Assembly: GCF_000701665.1 (NCBI RefSeq)
Contig: NZ_JNJN01000007.1
Coordinates: forward strand, 1 to 64,000
Origin: Agathobaculum desmolans ATCC 43058
Lineage (GTDB): Bacteria; Bacillota; Clostridia; Oscillospirales; Butyricicoccaceae
Length of the DNA: 64,000 bases
Direction: 5' to 3'
Made by a program: the position numbers and the translations under genes. The notes beneath the pieces were generated by a model. It saw only the letters and a program-made list of their open reading frames with translations. It ran no database searches and had not been told where the DNA came from. This document shows, piece after piece, positions 33,124 to 42,182 of the stretch. How positions within the stretch are numbered: the first letter of the stretch is position 1; every line of letters begins with the position of its first letter.

Positions 33124-35138
33124 TTAATCGCCGTAAGAATATCCGTTGTCCGGGAGCCGGAACTGTCCGGCAAGATCATTCAGAAGTTGAGCCTGAGAAG
33201 ACAGCTCTTCACTGGCTGCGGCAGACTGCTCACTGGTAGCGGAATTCGTCTGCACAACCGCAGCAATCTGATCCAATCCCACGGTGACTTGTGCAACCGC
33301 TGCTGCGATAGTATTCACCATTTCAGCTACCTTGACCATATCGCCAACAGCCAAACCGGCAAGCTCTGTTGTTTTTTGGAGCGAATCCGTAACGTTAGCA
33401 ACAATAACATTGCCGTTCTGCACCGACCGAACAGAATTTTCAATCAGTTCCTTGGTAGCCTTGGCCGCCTGATCCGATTTGGAAGCCAAGCTGCGCACTT
33501 CATCTGCAACCACTGCAAAGCCCTTGCCGGCTGCGCCTGCTCTCGCTGCTTCCACAGCGGCATTGAGAGCCAAAATATTGGTCTGGAAAGCGATATCCTC
33601 GATGGTGGTAATGATATGACCGATCTGTTTGGAGAACTCTGTAATCTCCTCCATAGCAGTCGTCATTTGCACCATCATTTCGTTGCTCCGCACGACCTGC
33701 CCGCCAGCTTCTTCAGCACGCGACTGGGACATTCTCGAGACATCCGCAGTCTCGCTTACATTCTGAGAAATATCGTGCACGGTGGATGCCAACTCCTGCA
33801 CAGAGCTGGCCTGCTCCGTTGCGCCCTGTGCCAGCGCCTGCGCACCGTCCGATACCTGAGAAGCACCGGCAGCAATCTGGTCGGAGCTCATGTGGATTTG
33901 AGAAAGCACATCGCTCAGCTTATGCTTGATACGGCGAATGGAATCCAGCAAGGGGGCAAAGTCTCCGATATACAGCTCCGGAGTCTGGGAATCGACTACA
34001 AAATTTCCTTCTCCCATCTGGCTGAGCAGATAGTCGATATCCTTCAGTATGGTACTTAAACCAGTGACAATAATTTTGGTGGAAGATACCAGTTCGCCCA
34101 CCTCATCGTTGCGGTCGAAATCAGGGACAGGAGCCTCCAAATTGCCTTGAGACAGCAGTTGGAGACGATTCGAACAGGCCTTAATTGCTCCGCCGATACC
34201 AACCGCCAACTTTACAGCAACAATGGATGCGGCAATAATGGCCACGATAAGCAGGACAATGGTAGCGATAATTCCCTGAATCGCCGGACCGGTAAAATCA
34301 GAAGTCGGGGCGTTAATAGCAATGCTCCAGCCGTTGGTTTTCGGAACAGGTGCATATGCAGTGAACTTTTGATCTCCGCCATAGCTATACTGGCTGAATC
34401 CGGTGCCGCCGGCGACCATATCCGTTTCAATAGCGGCCAAATCGGTCAGGGACGGATCACTTTTTGCGTTTTCGATGGTATTTTCCTGATTGCGGACGGT
34501 TTCCAGATCGCGGTGGGCAATGGTGTTGCCCGTGGCGTCCAGCATATAGGCAGAACCGCCTTCGCTCACCCGCAGCGTGCTGACAATGTCATTGAGGAAG
34601 GTTTCGTGGGGCACAAAGTACACTACACCGGCGATCTGGCCGCCCTCCACACCATCCTGCCATACCGGAGCAGCAACGATGATTGTCATCTCGCCGGTGA
34701 CAGCGGAAATCAGCGGCTCGGAAACATAGGTATTGCCTTGCATAGCAGCTTTGAAATAGGCTCGATCGCTGTAATTTCCCCCGTCAATCAGGCTGTGGCC
34801 CTGTGTATCCAAAAGGTTATACCGTTGAAAGTCGTTATCCTCTACCTTTTGCTGGAGCAGTGCCTTTTTTCCTCCAGCGAGATTTCCGGATCGGAGAGTC
34901 GGGAAATGTTTCCGGTGTCCCCGGCGATGAGCTGATATACCTGAAGCTGATAGGAAACACGATCTGCAGCTACGACAGCCAACTCTTCCATGCTGGCCTC
35001 CAGCGTCGACTGCGTACCCCGATAGTTCAGGACACAGGAGATGCCGCCGACTGTGATCAGCGAAATTGCCAATGTCAGCACCATGGATATCAATATTTTT
35101 GCTTTGATACTTCTTGTTTTTGCCTTCGTGCGCTTCAT
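33124..35138 (-). pseudogene. Methyl-accepting chemotaxis protein split by a one-base frameshift
   Basis: Two adjacent frames together make one complete dCache-type chemoreceptor. The N-terminal piece (35138-34842; start ATG after GGAGG) gives a cytosolic tail, a membrane helix (KILISMVLTLAISLITVGGI) and the first part of the sensor. It then runs into a stop shortly after an A6 tract (minus strand of T34865-34870). The other frame continues with the sensor (DGGNYSDRAYFKAAMQGNTY), a second membrane helix, HAMP and a full signalling rod with [19 protein letters not shown] and [15 protein letters not shown]. Adding one A to the tract restores EEKKALLQQKVEDNDF and a roughly 670-residue protein. 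It may be a real null allele, a phase-variable or slippage-corrected gene, or an assembly error. It lies 54 bases after the GGDEF-EAL gene. Confidence 0.8.
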
Positions 35139-35191
35139 TTCTTCTTCCTCCATACTTTCTGTCTGTATTTGAATGTTAAGTGGCTACAAGT

Positions 35192-37306
35192 TTAAGCTTT
35201 CGGCATAAGATAACGGCTAAAGAATTCACGCATGGATATTGGCTTCGAGAAATAATAACCTTGTCCGATATCGCAGTTCAGGTTCGTCAGGGCATCGAGC
35301 TGATCGTTTTTCTCAATTCCTTCCGCGACAGTTCCCGCCTGTTTGAATGCTTTCCCCATACGTATGGTATAGTCCACAATAATGTGTGCTTTTTCATTTG
35401 TCGCAATGTGATCTACCAAGCTCTTGTCAATTTTGATATGATCGAATTCGATCGCGGTCAAAATGGACAGATTGGAGTATCTTGTCCCAAAATCATCCAG
35501 AGACACCGAAAAACCAATTCCACGGAGCCGTTTTACAAGTGCGGCCAACACCTGCAGATCCATCTTCGAAATCGTTTCGGTCATCTCAATGTCGATTATA
35601 TGATAGGGAACTTCGTAATGATTGCAGATATCGACAATATTTTCTGTAAAATCATCGGTCATTAAGGTGATCCGGGAGAAATTGATTGAAATTGGCGGTA
35701 CAGCAACGGAAGAAAGGTTCCAGTCCCTTACTGCCTGACAGACGGTTTTCAATACAAAGAAGTCAATGAACGGAATCAGCCCTTCGTTTTCATAGAATGG
35801 GATAAACATGGCCGGAGGGATCATTTCGCCATTCAGTCCGGTTTTACGAACAAGCGCCTCTGCACCAACGACTTGTTGGGTGCTGAGAGAAAACTGCGGC
35901 TGCATATAAACTGAAAATACCCCTTGGCGGATATCCTTCAGCAGCTTTTCCTTCAACTGCACATAGTGGAGCTCCCGGCTGGCGCGCATAGAATTGTAGT
36001 ATGACTGCTTTTCCATGTCCATCAAATGATTCGCGTCAACCACCTGTTCCATGGCATCTATCGCGCCTGTGGTCCACTTTGTGCCGATGGAAACGCTGAG
36101 ATCCCCTTCTTTCTTGAACGCTTTCCTGAGACGCTCGGTCAGGAACTGAAAATCCTCCTGACCGATCTCCGGACAGAGCACCACAAACTCATCGCCGCCG
36201 ATCCGGTAGACATCATAGGGGCATCCTTTGACCAAAAGATCAGCGGTACGGGTGAGCAGCGCATCTCCAAATGCGTGTCCATATGTATCGTTCGCTCGTT
36301 TTAGGCCGTCAATATCCAGATATATAATACCTAAAGTAGCCGGTGGCTTTTTTTGAAATTCCCGAATCTGCTCTGTATAGCGGTTGCGATTGAACAGTCC
36401 GGTCAAAGTGTCGTTATAACTCAGCTTGTCCAGCTTATCCAGCATGGCACGCTTGCTGATCCCATCCACCACAAAATTGGAAACCGAGCGCAGAAGCCGC
36501 GGAGCATCCAGATTGCTCTTTGGGTTATCCACGCGAATCACACCGATTGGTGCTCCGTCTTTGCTTAAAAGCGGAACTGCAATCAGACTGTCAACCCCAT
36601 TCGACGAAAGCGCCGCATACTCCGCAGAATCAGGTGCAAGCTCGTTTTTTACCGATACGATGCGGATAAAACCATTTTTGTCAAACGCATGAAACCAGTG
36701 GTCGATTGCAGAACGGGCGTGGGCAGACGGCTCCTGCCTGATTGGGCAGTTCTCTGAAATCCACTGATAGGTTTGCTGCATCATTTGCGTATTGGCATCC
36801 ATTTCAAAGATGTGAACCTGATCTGCCTGATAGAATGCTCCGATGTGGGATAGGAAACTGTTCATCGCCAAAGCAGTATCGTCACTGTTCTTCAGCGTGT
36901 CAATGCAGCGCACTAAAGATTCATCGATGGCCTGAAGCCGCATTAAATTCGGGCTGCCGCGCTTGCGTTCTGTGATGTCGGTGGCGATCTCCATGCGGAC
37001 GAGCTTACCCAGATACCGCACCAATCGATCCCGCAGGATGAAGTGGCGGCCAAGTTTCGTATTGTTATGCTCCCATATGTAGAAGTCATGCTCGGTTAAA
37101 AACTGATTCGTGCAAAAGGGACAGGGGGCATCTAAACCCTGCAAAGCCTGGTAGCATTTTTCTCCTACATAGTCGTCCGGTGTTCGATCGGTTAACTGCA
37201 AAGCGGCAGGACTCAGATAGATCAGATCATAGGTTTCGATATCTGCAAGATAGATACTGTCATCATTTGCGTTGCTGATGATATCTAAAATGCCTTCTTT
37301 ATTCAC
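35192..37306 (-). CDS. GGDEF-EAL cyclic-di-GMP signalling protein with PAS-like and GAF domains
   Basis: A 704-residue cytoplasmic protein. Domains in order are a PAS-like sensor (about 5-110, with a CPFC pair), a GAF domain (about 120-275), GGDEF (about 280-440) and EAL (about 450-704). The cyclase signature RIGGDEFVVL is intact. The RxxD inhibitory site five residues before it is absent (CPYD). The EAL side keeps GAEALVR, the Asn in SINFSRI, DIEMTET, LDDFGTRYS, the IKIDKS Lys, AEGIE and GQGYYFSKP, so phosphodiesterase activity is plausible. GTG 37306 was preferred over TTG 37324 because GGTGGTG precedes it. It is co-directional with the split MCP, suggesting that c-di-GMP and chemoreceptor signalling are coupled. 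Signal and net activity are unknown. Confidence 0.88.
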   Translation of the reverse strand: MNKEGILDIISNANDDSIYLADIETYDLIYLSPAALQLTDRTPDDYVGEKCYQALQGLDAPCPFCTNQFLTEHDFYIWEHNNTKLGRHFILRDRLVRYLGKLVRMEIATDITERKRGSPNLMRLQAIDESLVRCIDTLKNSDDTALAMNSFLSHIGAFYQADQVHIFEMDANTQMMQQTYQWISENCPIRQEPSAHARSAIDHWFHAFDKNGFIRIVSVKNELAPDSAEYAALSSNGVDSLIAVPLLSKDGAPIGVIRVDNPKSNLDAPRLLRSVSNFVVDGISKRAMLDKLDKLSYNDTLTGLFNRNRYTEQIREFQKKPPATLGIIYLDIDGLKRANDTYGHAFGDALLTRTADLLVKGCPYDVYRIGGDEFVVLCPEIGQEDFQFLTERLRKAFKKEGDLSVSIGTKWTTGAIDAMEQVVDANHLMDMEKQSYYNSMRASRELHYVQLKEKLLKDIRQGVFSVYMQPQFSLSTQQVVGAEALVRKTGLNGEMIPPAMFIPFYENEGLIPFIDFFVLKTVCQAVRDWNLSSVAVPPISINFSRITLMTDDFTENIVDICNHYEVPYHIIDIEMTETISKMDLQVLAALVKRLRGIGFSVSLDDFGTRYSNLSILTAIEFDHIKIDKSLVDHIATNEKAHIIVDYTIRMGKAFKQAGTVAEGIEKNDQLDALTNLNCDIGQGYYFSKPISMREFFSRYLMPKA

Positions 37307-37690
37307 ATTTTCACCACCAATCAAATGGTTGCTGACAATACAGTTTCCATTCTATTGTAATATTCGCTATATTATAAATTTAGTATACTATATAATCTAT
37401 CAAAAAGCGACAAAATCTTTAAATAATTCTAATCTTCTTGGTATTGATTATAGATACCTACTACTATGCTATGAATAATTCGGCAAATCAATACAGTATG
37501 CCCGCGGGAGAATGCGGAGGCAAACGGCGAATTTCAAGATATCAATAAAATAACCGTCAGTCATCGGAATAATGACTGGCGGCTGTCTGTATTGGTCTTA
37601 TAATTATGCTCATGGGGCGCAATTTGCACCTATGGCAGCGGTGTCTGTACCGGCAGATATATTGGTATTTCTTTTATACTGAAAAAGCAG
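37307..37690. other. AT-rich intergenic region between the signalling pair and the flippase
   Basis: No convincing gene. The half next to the GGDEF-EAL gene is AT-rich and likely contains its promoter. The other half contains the flippase terminator (annotated separately). Confidence 0.5.
37554..37582 (-). terminator. Intrinsic terminator after the flippase
   Basis: An 11-bp stem (37554-37564 with 37572-37582, one G-U pair) is followed on the minus strand by TTATTTTATT. Confidence 0.75.
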
Positions 37691-39109
37691 TTATCCGCGG
37701 CGGAGGAGCTTTTTGATGCCGATCAGCAGCTCGCGGCTGTTGATTACCGTGACCATACCGAACAGGAGAAGCTGCCACAGCAGCCACAGCGGGGGCTCGA
37801 GCAGCATGAGCGTCGCTTGCAGGGCGGTTAGAAGCGTAGTGGTGACCATACGGCGTTGTTTCCACTGTATCGGCAGAAAACGGCGCGTATCCACCGCGCG
37901 ATACAGGAAGAGGAACAGATAGCTGATCAGGGCAGCAGCCGCGGCGCCCATGCCGCCGAACCGCGGGATCAGCAGCAGGTTTGCACCAATGTTGATCACA
38001 GCGGTAAAAACAGTACTCAGGAAGGACTGAAAGGTTTTTTTCTCCAACGTGTAGATGCTGTTTTGGAAGCTAGACAGACAGGAGAAAGAGGCTGACAGCG
38101 CTAGGATCGGCACAAAGGTCCAGGCTGAGTAGTAGTTCGGTGCAGCCAGAATTTTGATTGCCAGCTTGGAACATAGAATTGCACCGGAGGCGATCAGCAG
38201 AACAATGCTGGCAAATACATTGCCGACATTGGAAAAAAAGGTGATTTGCTGTTCCCGTGTATTGTCGTTGATGCTGGAAAGCTGCCAGGCATCAATAAAG
38301 ATCGAAGCGACCAGCGTAATCATGGTCGGGATGCGGTAGGCGGCGGTATACAGGCCGGAAACCGCTGTATTCGCCATGTTGGCCAGCATGAACTGGCTGA
38401 TATAGCCAATCAAAAATACCAGAATCTGTGCAGGTACAAGCGGCAGCGCATAGGTGATCATGGAGCGGAAGCCATGTCGGGTGACAGATTTGGGCTGGAT
38501 GTATCGCCACAGGCGGGCAATAAAGAACAGGCAGACGGTGGAAAGCGCATCCGAGCAGATCACCGAGAAGACATAGCCGAAAATGCTCCACTCAAATACC
38601 GACAGGTACAGGATATTGAAACCGATCGTGGTGGCGGTGCGGAAAATACCGTCGATCGCATACAGCTTGACCATGCCCTGCGAGCGGATAAACTGGCTGC
38701 AGCAGTTTTGCAGGCAGGCAGTCAGCACATACAGGTAGATCAGGCCGGTGTACGGCTCCATGGTGATGGAGGAGCCGGTCGAGGTCGTCAGATGGATAAA
38801 GGAAAAAATCGGATTGAAAGGAATGGAGATCAAAAACCCGCACAGGATCGTAATGATACCCGTGGTGAAAACGCGCGGTTTATTGGTTGAGCGTTCCAGT
38901 CCGTAGCGGATCACAGCTTGTCCGATCGAAACAGATACGATTGGATAGAGAATGTTGGTGGTTTTGATGATCAAATCTGCGATGCCGAATTCATCCGGGC
39001 TGAGGATGCCGGTGTAAAACCGCATCATGAAAAAAACGAGCAGTTTGGAACTGAACGTGCCGATCGTGAAAATCAGGGTATTGCCGAGCAGGCGTTTGTA
39101 TTGATTCAT
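37691..39109 (-). CDS. Wzx-type polysaccharide flippase (MOP superfamily)
   Basis: A 472-residue integral membrane protein with about 12-14 hydrophobic segments and the MOP-family N-terminus (LLGNTLIFTIGTFSSKLLVFF) followed by MRFYTGILSPDEFGIADL. Such proteins flip lipid-linked oligosaccharides across the membrane in O-antigen, capsule or teichoic-type polymer export. The start directly follows the PAP2 stop (TGA then ATG), so the two are co-translated. The nearest polymer genes are TagA-like (45185) and TagO/MnaA (55789-58084), but no biosynthetic cluster adjoins it, so the cargo is unknown. Confidence 0.87.
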   Translation of the reverse strand: MNQYKRLLGNTLIFTIGTFSSKLLVFFMMRFYTGILSPDEFGIADLIIKTTNILYPIVSVSIGQAVIRYGLERSTNKPRVFTTGIITILCGFLISIPFNPIFSFIHLTTSTGSSITMEPYTGLIYLYVLTACLQNCCSQFIRSQGMVKLYAIDGIFRTATTIGFNILYLSVFEWSIFGYVFSVICSDALSTVCLFFIARLWRYIQPKSVTRHGFRSMITYALPLVPAQILVFLIGYISQFMLANMANTAVSGLYTAAYRIPTMITLVASIFIDAWQLSSINDNTREQQITFFSNVGNVFASIVLLIASGAILCSKLAIKILAAPNYYSAWTFVPILALSASFSCLSSFQNSIYTLEKKTFQSFLSTVFTAVINIGANLLLIPRFGGMGAAAAALISYLFLFLYRAVDTRRFLPIQWKQRRMVTTTLLTALQATLMLLEPPLWLLWQLLLFGMVTVINSRELLIGIKKLLRRG

Positions 39110-39682
39110 TCAGGAACCCTTTCTCAGGCGAAGTGTGTGGATACGGTCAGCCGTGCGGTCGGTCAGCCATGCACCGATCAGGCCGCACAAGATACCGATC
39201 AGCAGACCGGCAAGCACATCTGTGGGATAATGCACACTGGCATACAGACGGGAGAAAGCGATTAACGCGGCGGGAACATAGGCCAGCAGACCGGATTTGC
39301 GGTGGAAAACGCACAGGGCGGTGGCAGCCGCAAAGGAAGACAGTGTGTGGCCGGAGGGAAAGGACCATTGATCCCCCGGATCGAGCAGCGCAGTCAGTTC
39401 AGGATGGGTGACAAACGGGCGTGGCCGCATGATCCATTCCTTGAGCCATACGTTGCCGATCAGCAAGCCGATCACCAGTGCAGCAAGGATCGCGGCGCCG
39501 GCCCGCCGTGTTTTGCGGAAGCAGAGCAGAGCAGCGGCAAGCACAAGCCAGCAGGCACCGAAATTGCCCAGCAGGGAAAAAAATGTCCAAACAGTATCCG
39601 ACAGGCCGCCGCGCCAGTGGTCGGCGATCTGTACCAGAATCTCAAAATCAAAGGAACGGATGATATCCAGTAATACTTCCAA
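39110..39682 (-). CDS. PAP2-family membrane phosphatase
   Basis: A 190-residue protein with about five hydrophobic segments and the three acid-phosphatase motifs: KEWIMRPRP, PSGH (in WSFPSGHTLSS) and SRLYASVHYPTDVL. Family members dephosphorylate undecaprenyl pyrophosphate (BcrC type), phosphatidic acid or PGP. Next to a flippase, recycling of the undecaprenyl carrier is the most attractive guess. TTG 39682 lies eight bases after AAAGGAG. It is the first gene of a two-gene operon. Confidence 0.88.
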   Translation of the reverse strand: MEVLLDIIRSFDFEILVQIADHWRGGLSDTVWTFFSLLGNFGACWLVLAAALLCFRKTRRAGAAILAALVIGLLIGNVWLKEWIMRPRPFVTHPELTALLDPGDQWSFPSGHTLSSFAAATALCVFHRKSGLLAYVPAALIAFSRLYASVHYPTDVLAGLLIGILCGLIGAWLTDRTADRIHTLRLRKGS

Positions 39683-39795
39683 AGTGGATGCTCCTTTACA
39701 AATGAATTAAAGGCTGGTATGCGGCAAATCCGAATCGTATTTGCGGAAGCGGATCGGCGCATCCTGCTGTGTTATCTTAACAAATTATAAACACT

Positions 39796-39824
39796 ACTAT
39801 AGCAGATATATGTTTTTTTCGCAA
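39796..39824 (-). promoter_or_regulatory. Putative promoter of the PAP2-flippase operon
   Basis: TTGCGA (39824-39819), a 17-base spacer and TATAGT (39801-39796) on the minus strand. Confidence 0.5.
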
Positions 39825-39872
39825 GATACACACAGCGGTATTCATTTTGTCTTTTCACGATATCATTGATCG

Positions 39873-39901
39873 TTGACTAAAACATAAAAATAACATAAAA
39901 T
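39873..39901 (+). promoter_or_regulatory. Putative promoter of the small DUF7336-like gene
   Basis: TTGACT (39873-39878), a 17-base spacer and TAAAAT (39896-39901), about 58 bases before the ATG. Confidence 0.55.
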
Positions 39902-39959
39902 ATGCAAAACAATGGAATGAATTTATGGTGCAGAATATTTCAGAAAGGTCGTTGATAGT

Positions 39960-40196
39960 ATGGATGTATTTCTGCTATGGCATATACATGACACAACAGA
40001 TGATTGTGGTATACATGAAGAAGAAAAATTGATTGGAGTTTTTTCTTCTGAGGCAAAAGCAAACGAGGCAATAAAACAGCTAAAGGGACGAGTAGGCTTT
40101 CGAGATTATCCGCTAAATTGCTTTGAGATACATAAATTTCAAATGGATCGTCTGAGTTGGGCGGATGGTTTTTTCGAATTTCATTGGGAAGGCTGA
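39960..40196 (+). CDS. Small DUF7336-like protein
   Basis: A 78-residue protein with the pattern MDVFLLWHIHDTTDD, then EEKLIGVFSSEAKANEAI and a tail ending FFEFHWEG. I recognise this as the small domain of unknown function seen in scattered bacterial genes (DUF7336 type); no reaction is known. Its base composition is noticeably more AT-rich than the neighbouring operons. It is flanked by its own promoter and by the leuA promoter, so it stands alone. Such orphan genes are often accessory. It may be recently acquired. Confidence 0.7.
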   Translation: MDVFLLWHIHDTTDDCGIHEEEKLIGVFSSEAKANEAIKQLKGRVGFRDYPLNCFEIHKFQMDRLSWADGFFEFHWEG

Positions 40197-40300
40197 GAAT
40201 GTTAGGGGTGTTTGCGCAAAGGAATTTTTCTTCCTTTTCGGCGAAGAAGGATGGCAAAACAGGCACTTTTATAAAATGATGTGATACAGCAAAAAAATAC

Positions 40301-40329
40301 TTGACAACTAACCGCACAGGGCATATTAT
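40301..40329 (+). promoter_or_regulatory. Sigma-A promoter of the leucine operon
   Basis: Perfect TTGACA (40301-40306), a 17-base spacer and TATTAT (40324-40329); transcription should start near 40336 at the head of the T-box leader. Confidence 0.85.
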
Positions 40330-40335
40330 TATACC

Positions 40336-40611
40336 ATACTGAAAAAAGTGATGAACGGGTAAAGTAGTTGCGCTCCTGTCCGCAGAGAACTGCCGGTTGG
40401 TGTAAGGCAGCGTCAGAAAGCAATGAAACTCGCCCGGGAGCTGTCCGCTGAAAGCCCGGTCGGCCGGTAGGATGGAACGGATGCCCACCGTTACAGGGGA
40501 GGCGCATTGTTAGATGCGCGCTGAGTGGCCGCAATCCTGTGGCAACAAGAGTGGTACCGCGGAGTTTACGCTTCGTCTCTTAATTTCTGATTAAGGGACG
40601 AAGCTTTTTTT
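40336..40611 (+). promoter_or_regulatory. T-box leader of the leucine operon, specifier CUC (Leu)
   Basis: The leader begins with GATGA and an AAAGTA bulge motif. Its specifier region reads AATGAAA, then CTC (40429-40431), then GCCCGGGAGCTG. The T-box sequence AGAGTGGTACCGCGGAG lies near 40548-40564. CTC is a leucine codon and the downstream genes are leuACDB, so sequence and context agree. The UGGU of the T-box would pair with an ACCA 3' end. Aligned with the aro leader of this window, the flanking bases are nearly the same and only the specifier changes. Confidence 0.95.
40570..40611 (+). terminator. Regulated terminator of the leu T-box
   Basis: A 14-bp stem (40570-40583 with 40591-40604, one G-U pair) with a seven-base loop, then T7. 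Confidence 0.9.
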
Positions 40612-40652
40612 GTCCCTGTACATCCTGAAATCATGAAAGTGAGGACAAGAAA

Positions 40653-42164
40653 ATGAGCAGAACAATCAAGATTTTTGACACGACCCTGCGTGATGGAGAG
40701 CAGTCTCCCGGCTGCAGCATGAACCTGAATGAGAAAATTGAGGTTGCCAAGCAGTTGGAAGCGCTGCATGTGGATATCATCGAAGCGGGTTTTGCCATCG
40801 CCTCGCCCGGAGACGCTGCGGCGATTGCCGCGATCGCGGATACGGTGAAAGGCTCTACCATCTGCTCGCTGGCGCGCAGCAATGAAAAAGATATCGATGC
40901 GGCATGGAACGCCATCCGGCATGCAGAGTCTGCCCGCATCCATACATTTATTGCAACCTCGCCCGTCCATATGCAGTATAAACTGAAAATGACGCCCGAT
41001 CAGGTGATTGAATCGGTGGCGCACCACGTTGCATACGCTAAAAAGTATTGCAGCGATGTTGAGTTCTCGGCGGAGGATTCTACTCGTTCGGATCTGGATT
41101 TCCTGTGCCGTGTGTTTGAAACCGCAATCAAGGCCGGCGCGACAACGCTGAATATTCCGGACACGGTCGGTTATATGGTGCCGGATGAATACGCTGCGCG
41201 TGTGCGCTACATTCGTGAGCATACGCCGGGGATCGAGGATGTTGTTCTGTCCTGCCATGTGCATAACGATCTTGGCATGGCGGTCGCCATTTCGCTGGCC
41301 GGTGTGCAGGCGGGGATTGACCAGATCGAATGCACGGTCAACGGCATCGGCGAGCGCGCAGGCAATGCTTCTATGGAAGAATGCGTTATGGCGATCAATA
41401 CCCGAAAGGATGTGTTCGGGATCGACTGCAATATTGATACCAAGCAGATCTACCGTGCCAGCCGCATGATCCAAACCATTACCGGCGTTTCGGTCGCGCC
41501 GACCAAGCCGATTGTCGGCGCCAATGCCTTTGCGCATGAATCCGGTATCCATCAGCACGGTGTACTGGCCAATAAGCAGACATATGAGATCATGACACCG
41601 GAGTCGGTCGGTATTCCCAAGAACGCAATCGTGCTGGGCAAGCATTCCGGCCGTCATGCGTTTGAGGATCGTCTGCGTGAGCTGGGCTATTCGCTGGATA
41701 AGGAAAAGCTGGATAAGACCTTTGAAAAGTTTAAGGTGCTGGCTGATAAGAAAAAGGTCATCAAGGACCGCGACCTTGAAGCGCTGGTTGGTGCGGTGCC
41801 GGTTTCCGGTATGGAACGGTACACGCTGGACCGCTTTGTGATCAACGCGGGTAATTCGATCACATCCACGGCAGTCATCCGTGTGAAAAAGGGCGATGAA
41901 GTGTTTGAACGCGTGGCCGCATCCGACGGTCCGATCAACGCAGCGTTCCGTGCGATCAATAAAATTGTTGATAAGGAAATCGAGCTGGAGGATTACTCGC
42001 TGAACTCGGTAACGGACGGCGAAGACGCACAGGCAGAGGCGATCGTTAAGCTGAAGATCGACGGCGGGAACGATGTGGTGACCGGCCGCGGCGTTTCGGT
42101 CGACGTGATCGAGGCCTCCATCAAGGCCTATATCAACGGCATCAATAAGTATTTTATCGACTAA
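40653..42164 (+). CDS. leuA: 2-isopropylmalate synthase
   Basis: A 503-residue enzyme that condenses acetyl-CoA with 2-oxoisovalerate, the committed step to leucine. The N-terminal TIM barrel carries TTLRDGEQSPGC, the metal-binding HVHNDLGMAVA and GIGERAGNASMEE; the linker has AFAHESGIHQHGVL. The C-terminal alpha/beta domain (about 385-503) is the leucine-feedback domain (SVTDGEDAQAEAIVKL). Length is typical of the bacterial 2-IPMS class. The ATG follows AAAGTGAGG. First gene of leuACDB. Confidence 0.97.
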   Translation: MSRTIKIFDTTLRDGEQSPGCSMNLNEKIEVAKQLEALHVDIIEAGFAIASPGDAAAIAAIADTVKGSTICSLARSNEKDIDAAWNAIRHAESARIHTFIATSPVHMQYKLKMTPDQVIESVAHHVAYAKKYCSDVEFSAEDSTRSDLDFLCRVFETAIKAGATTLNIPDTVGYMVPDEYAARVRYIREHTPGIEDVVLSCHVHNDLGMAVAISLAGVQAGIDQIECTVNGIGERAGNASMEECVMAINTRKDVFGIDCNIDTKQIYRASRMIQTITGVSVAPTKPIVGANAFAHESGIHQHGVLANKQTYEIMTPESVGIPKNAIVLGKHSGRHAFEDRLRELGYSLDKEKLDKTFEKFKVLADKKKVIKDRDLEALVGAVPVSGMERYTLDRFVINAGNSITSTAVIRVKKGDEVFERVAASDGPINAAFRAINKIVDKEIELEDYSLNSVTDGEDAQAEAIVKLKIDGGNDVVTGRGVSVDVIEASIKAYINGINKYFID

Positions 42165-42182
42165 GGGCAGGGGGCAACTGAT

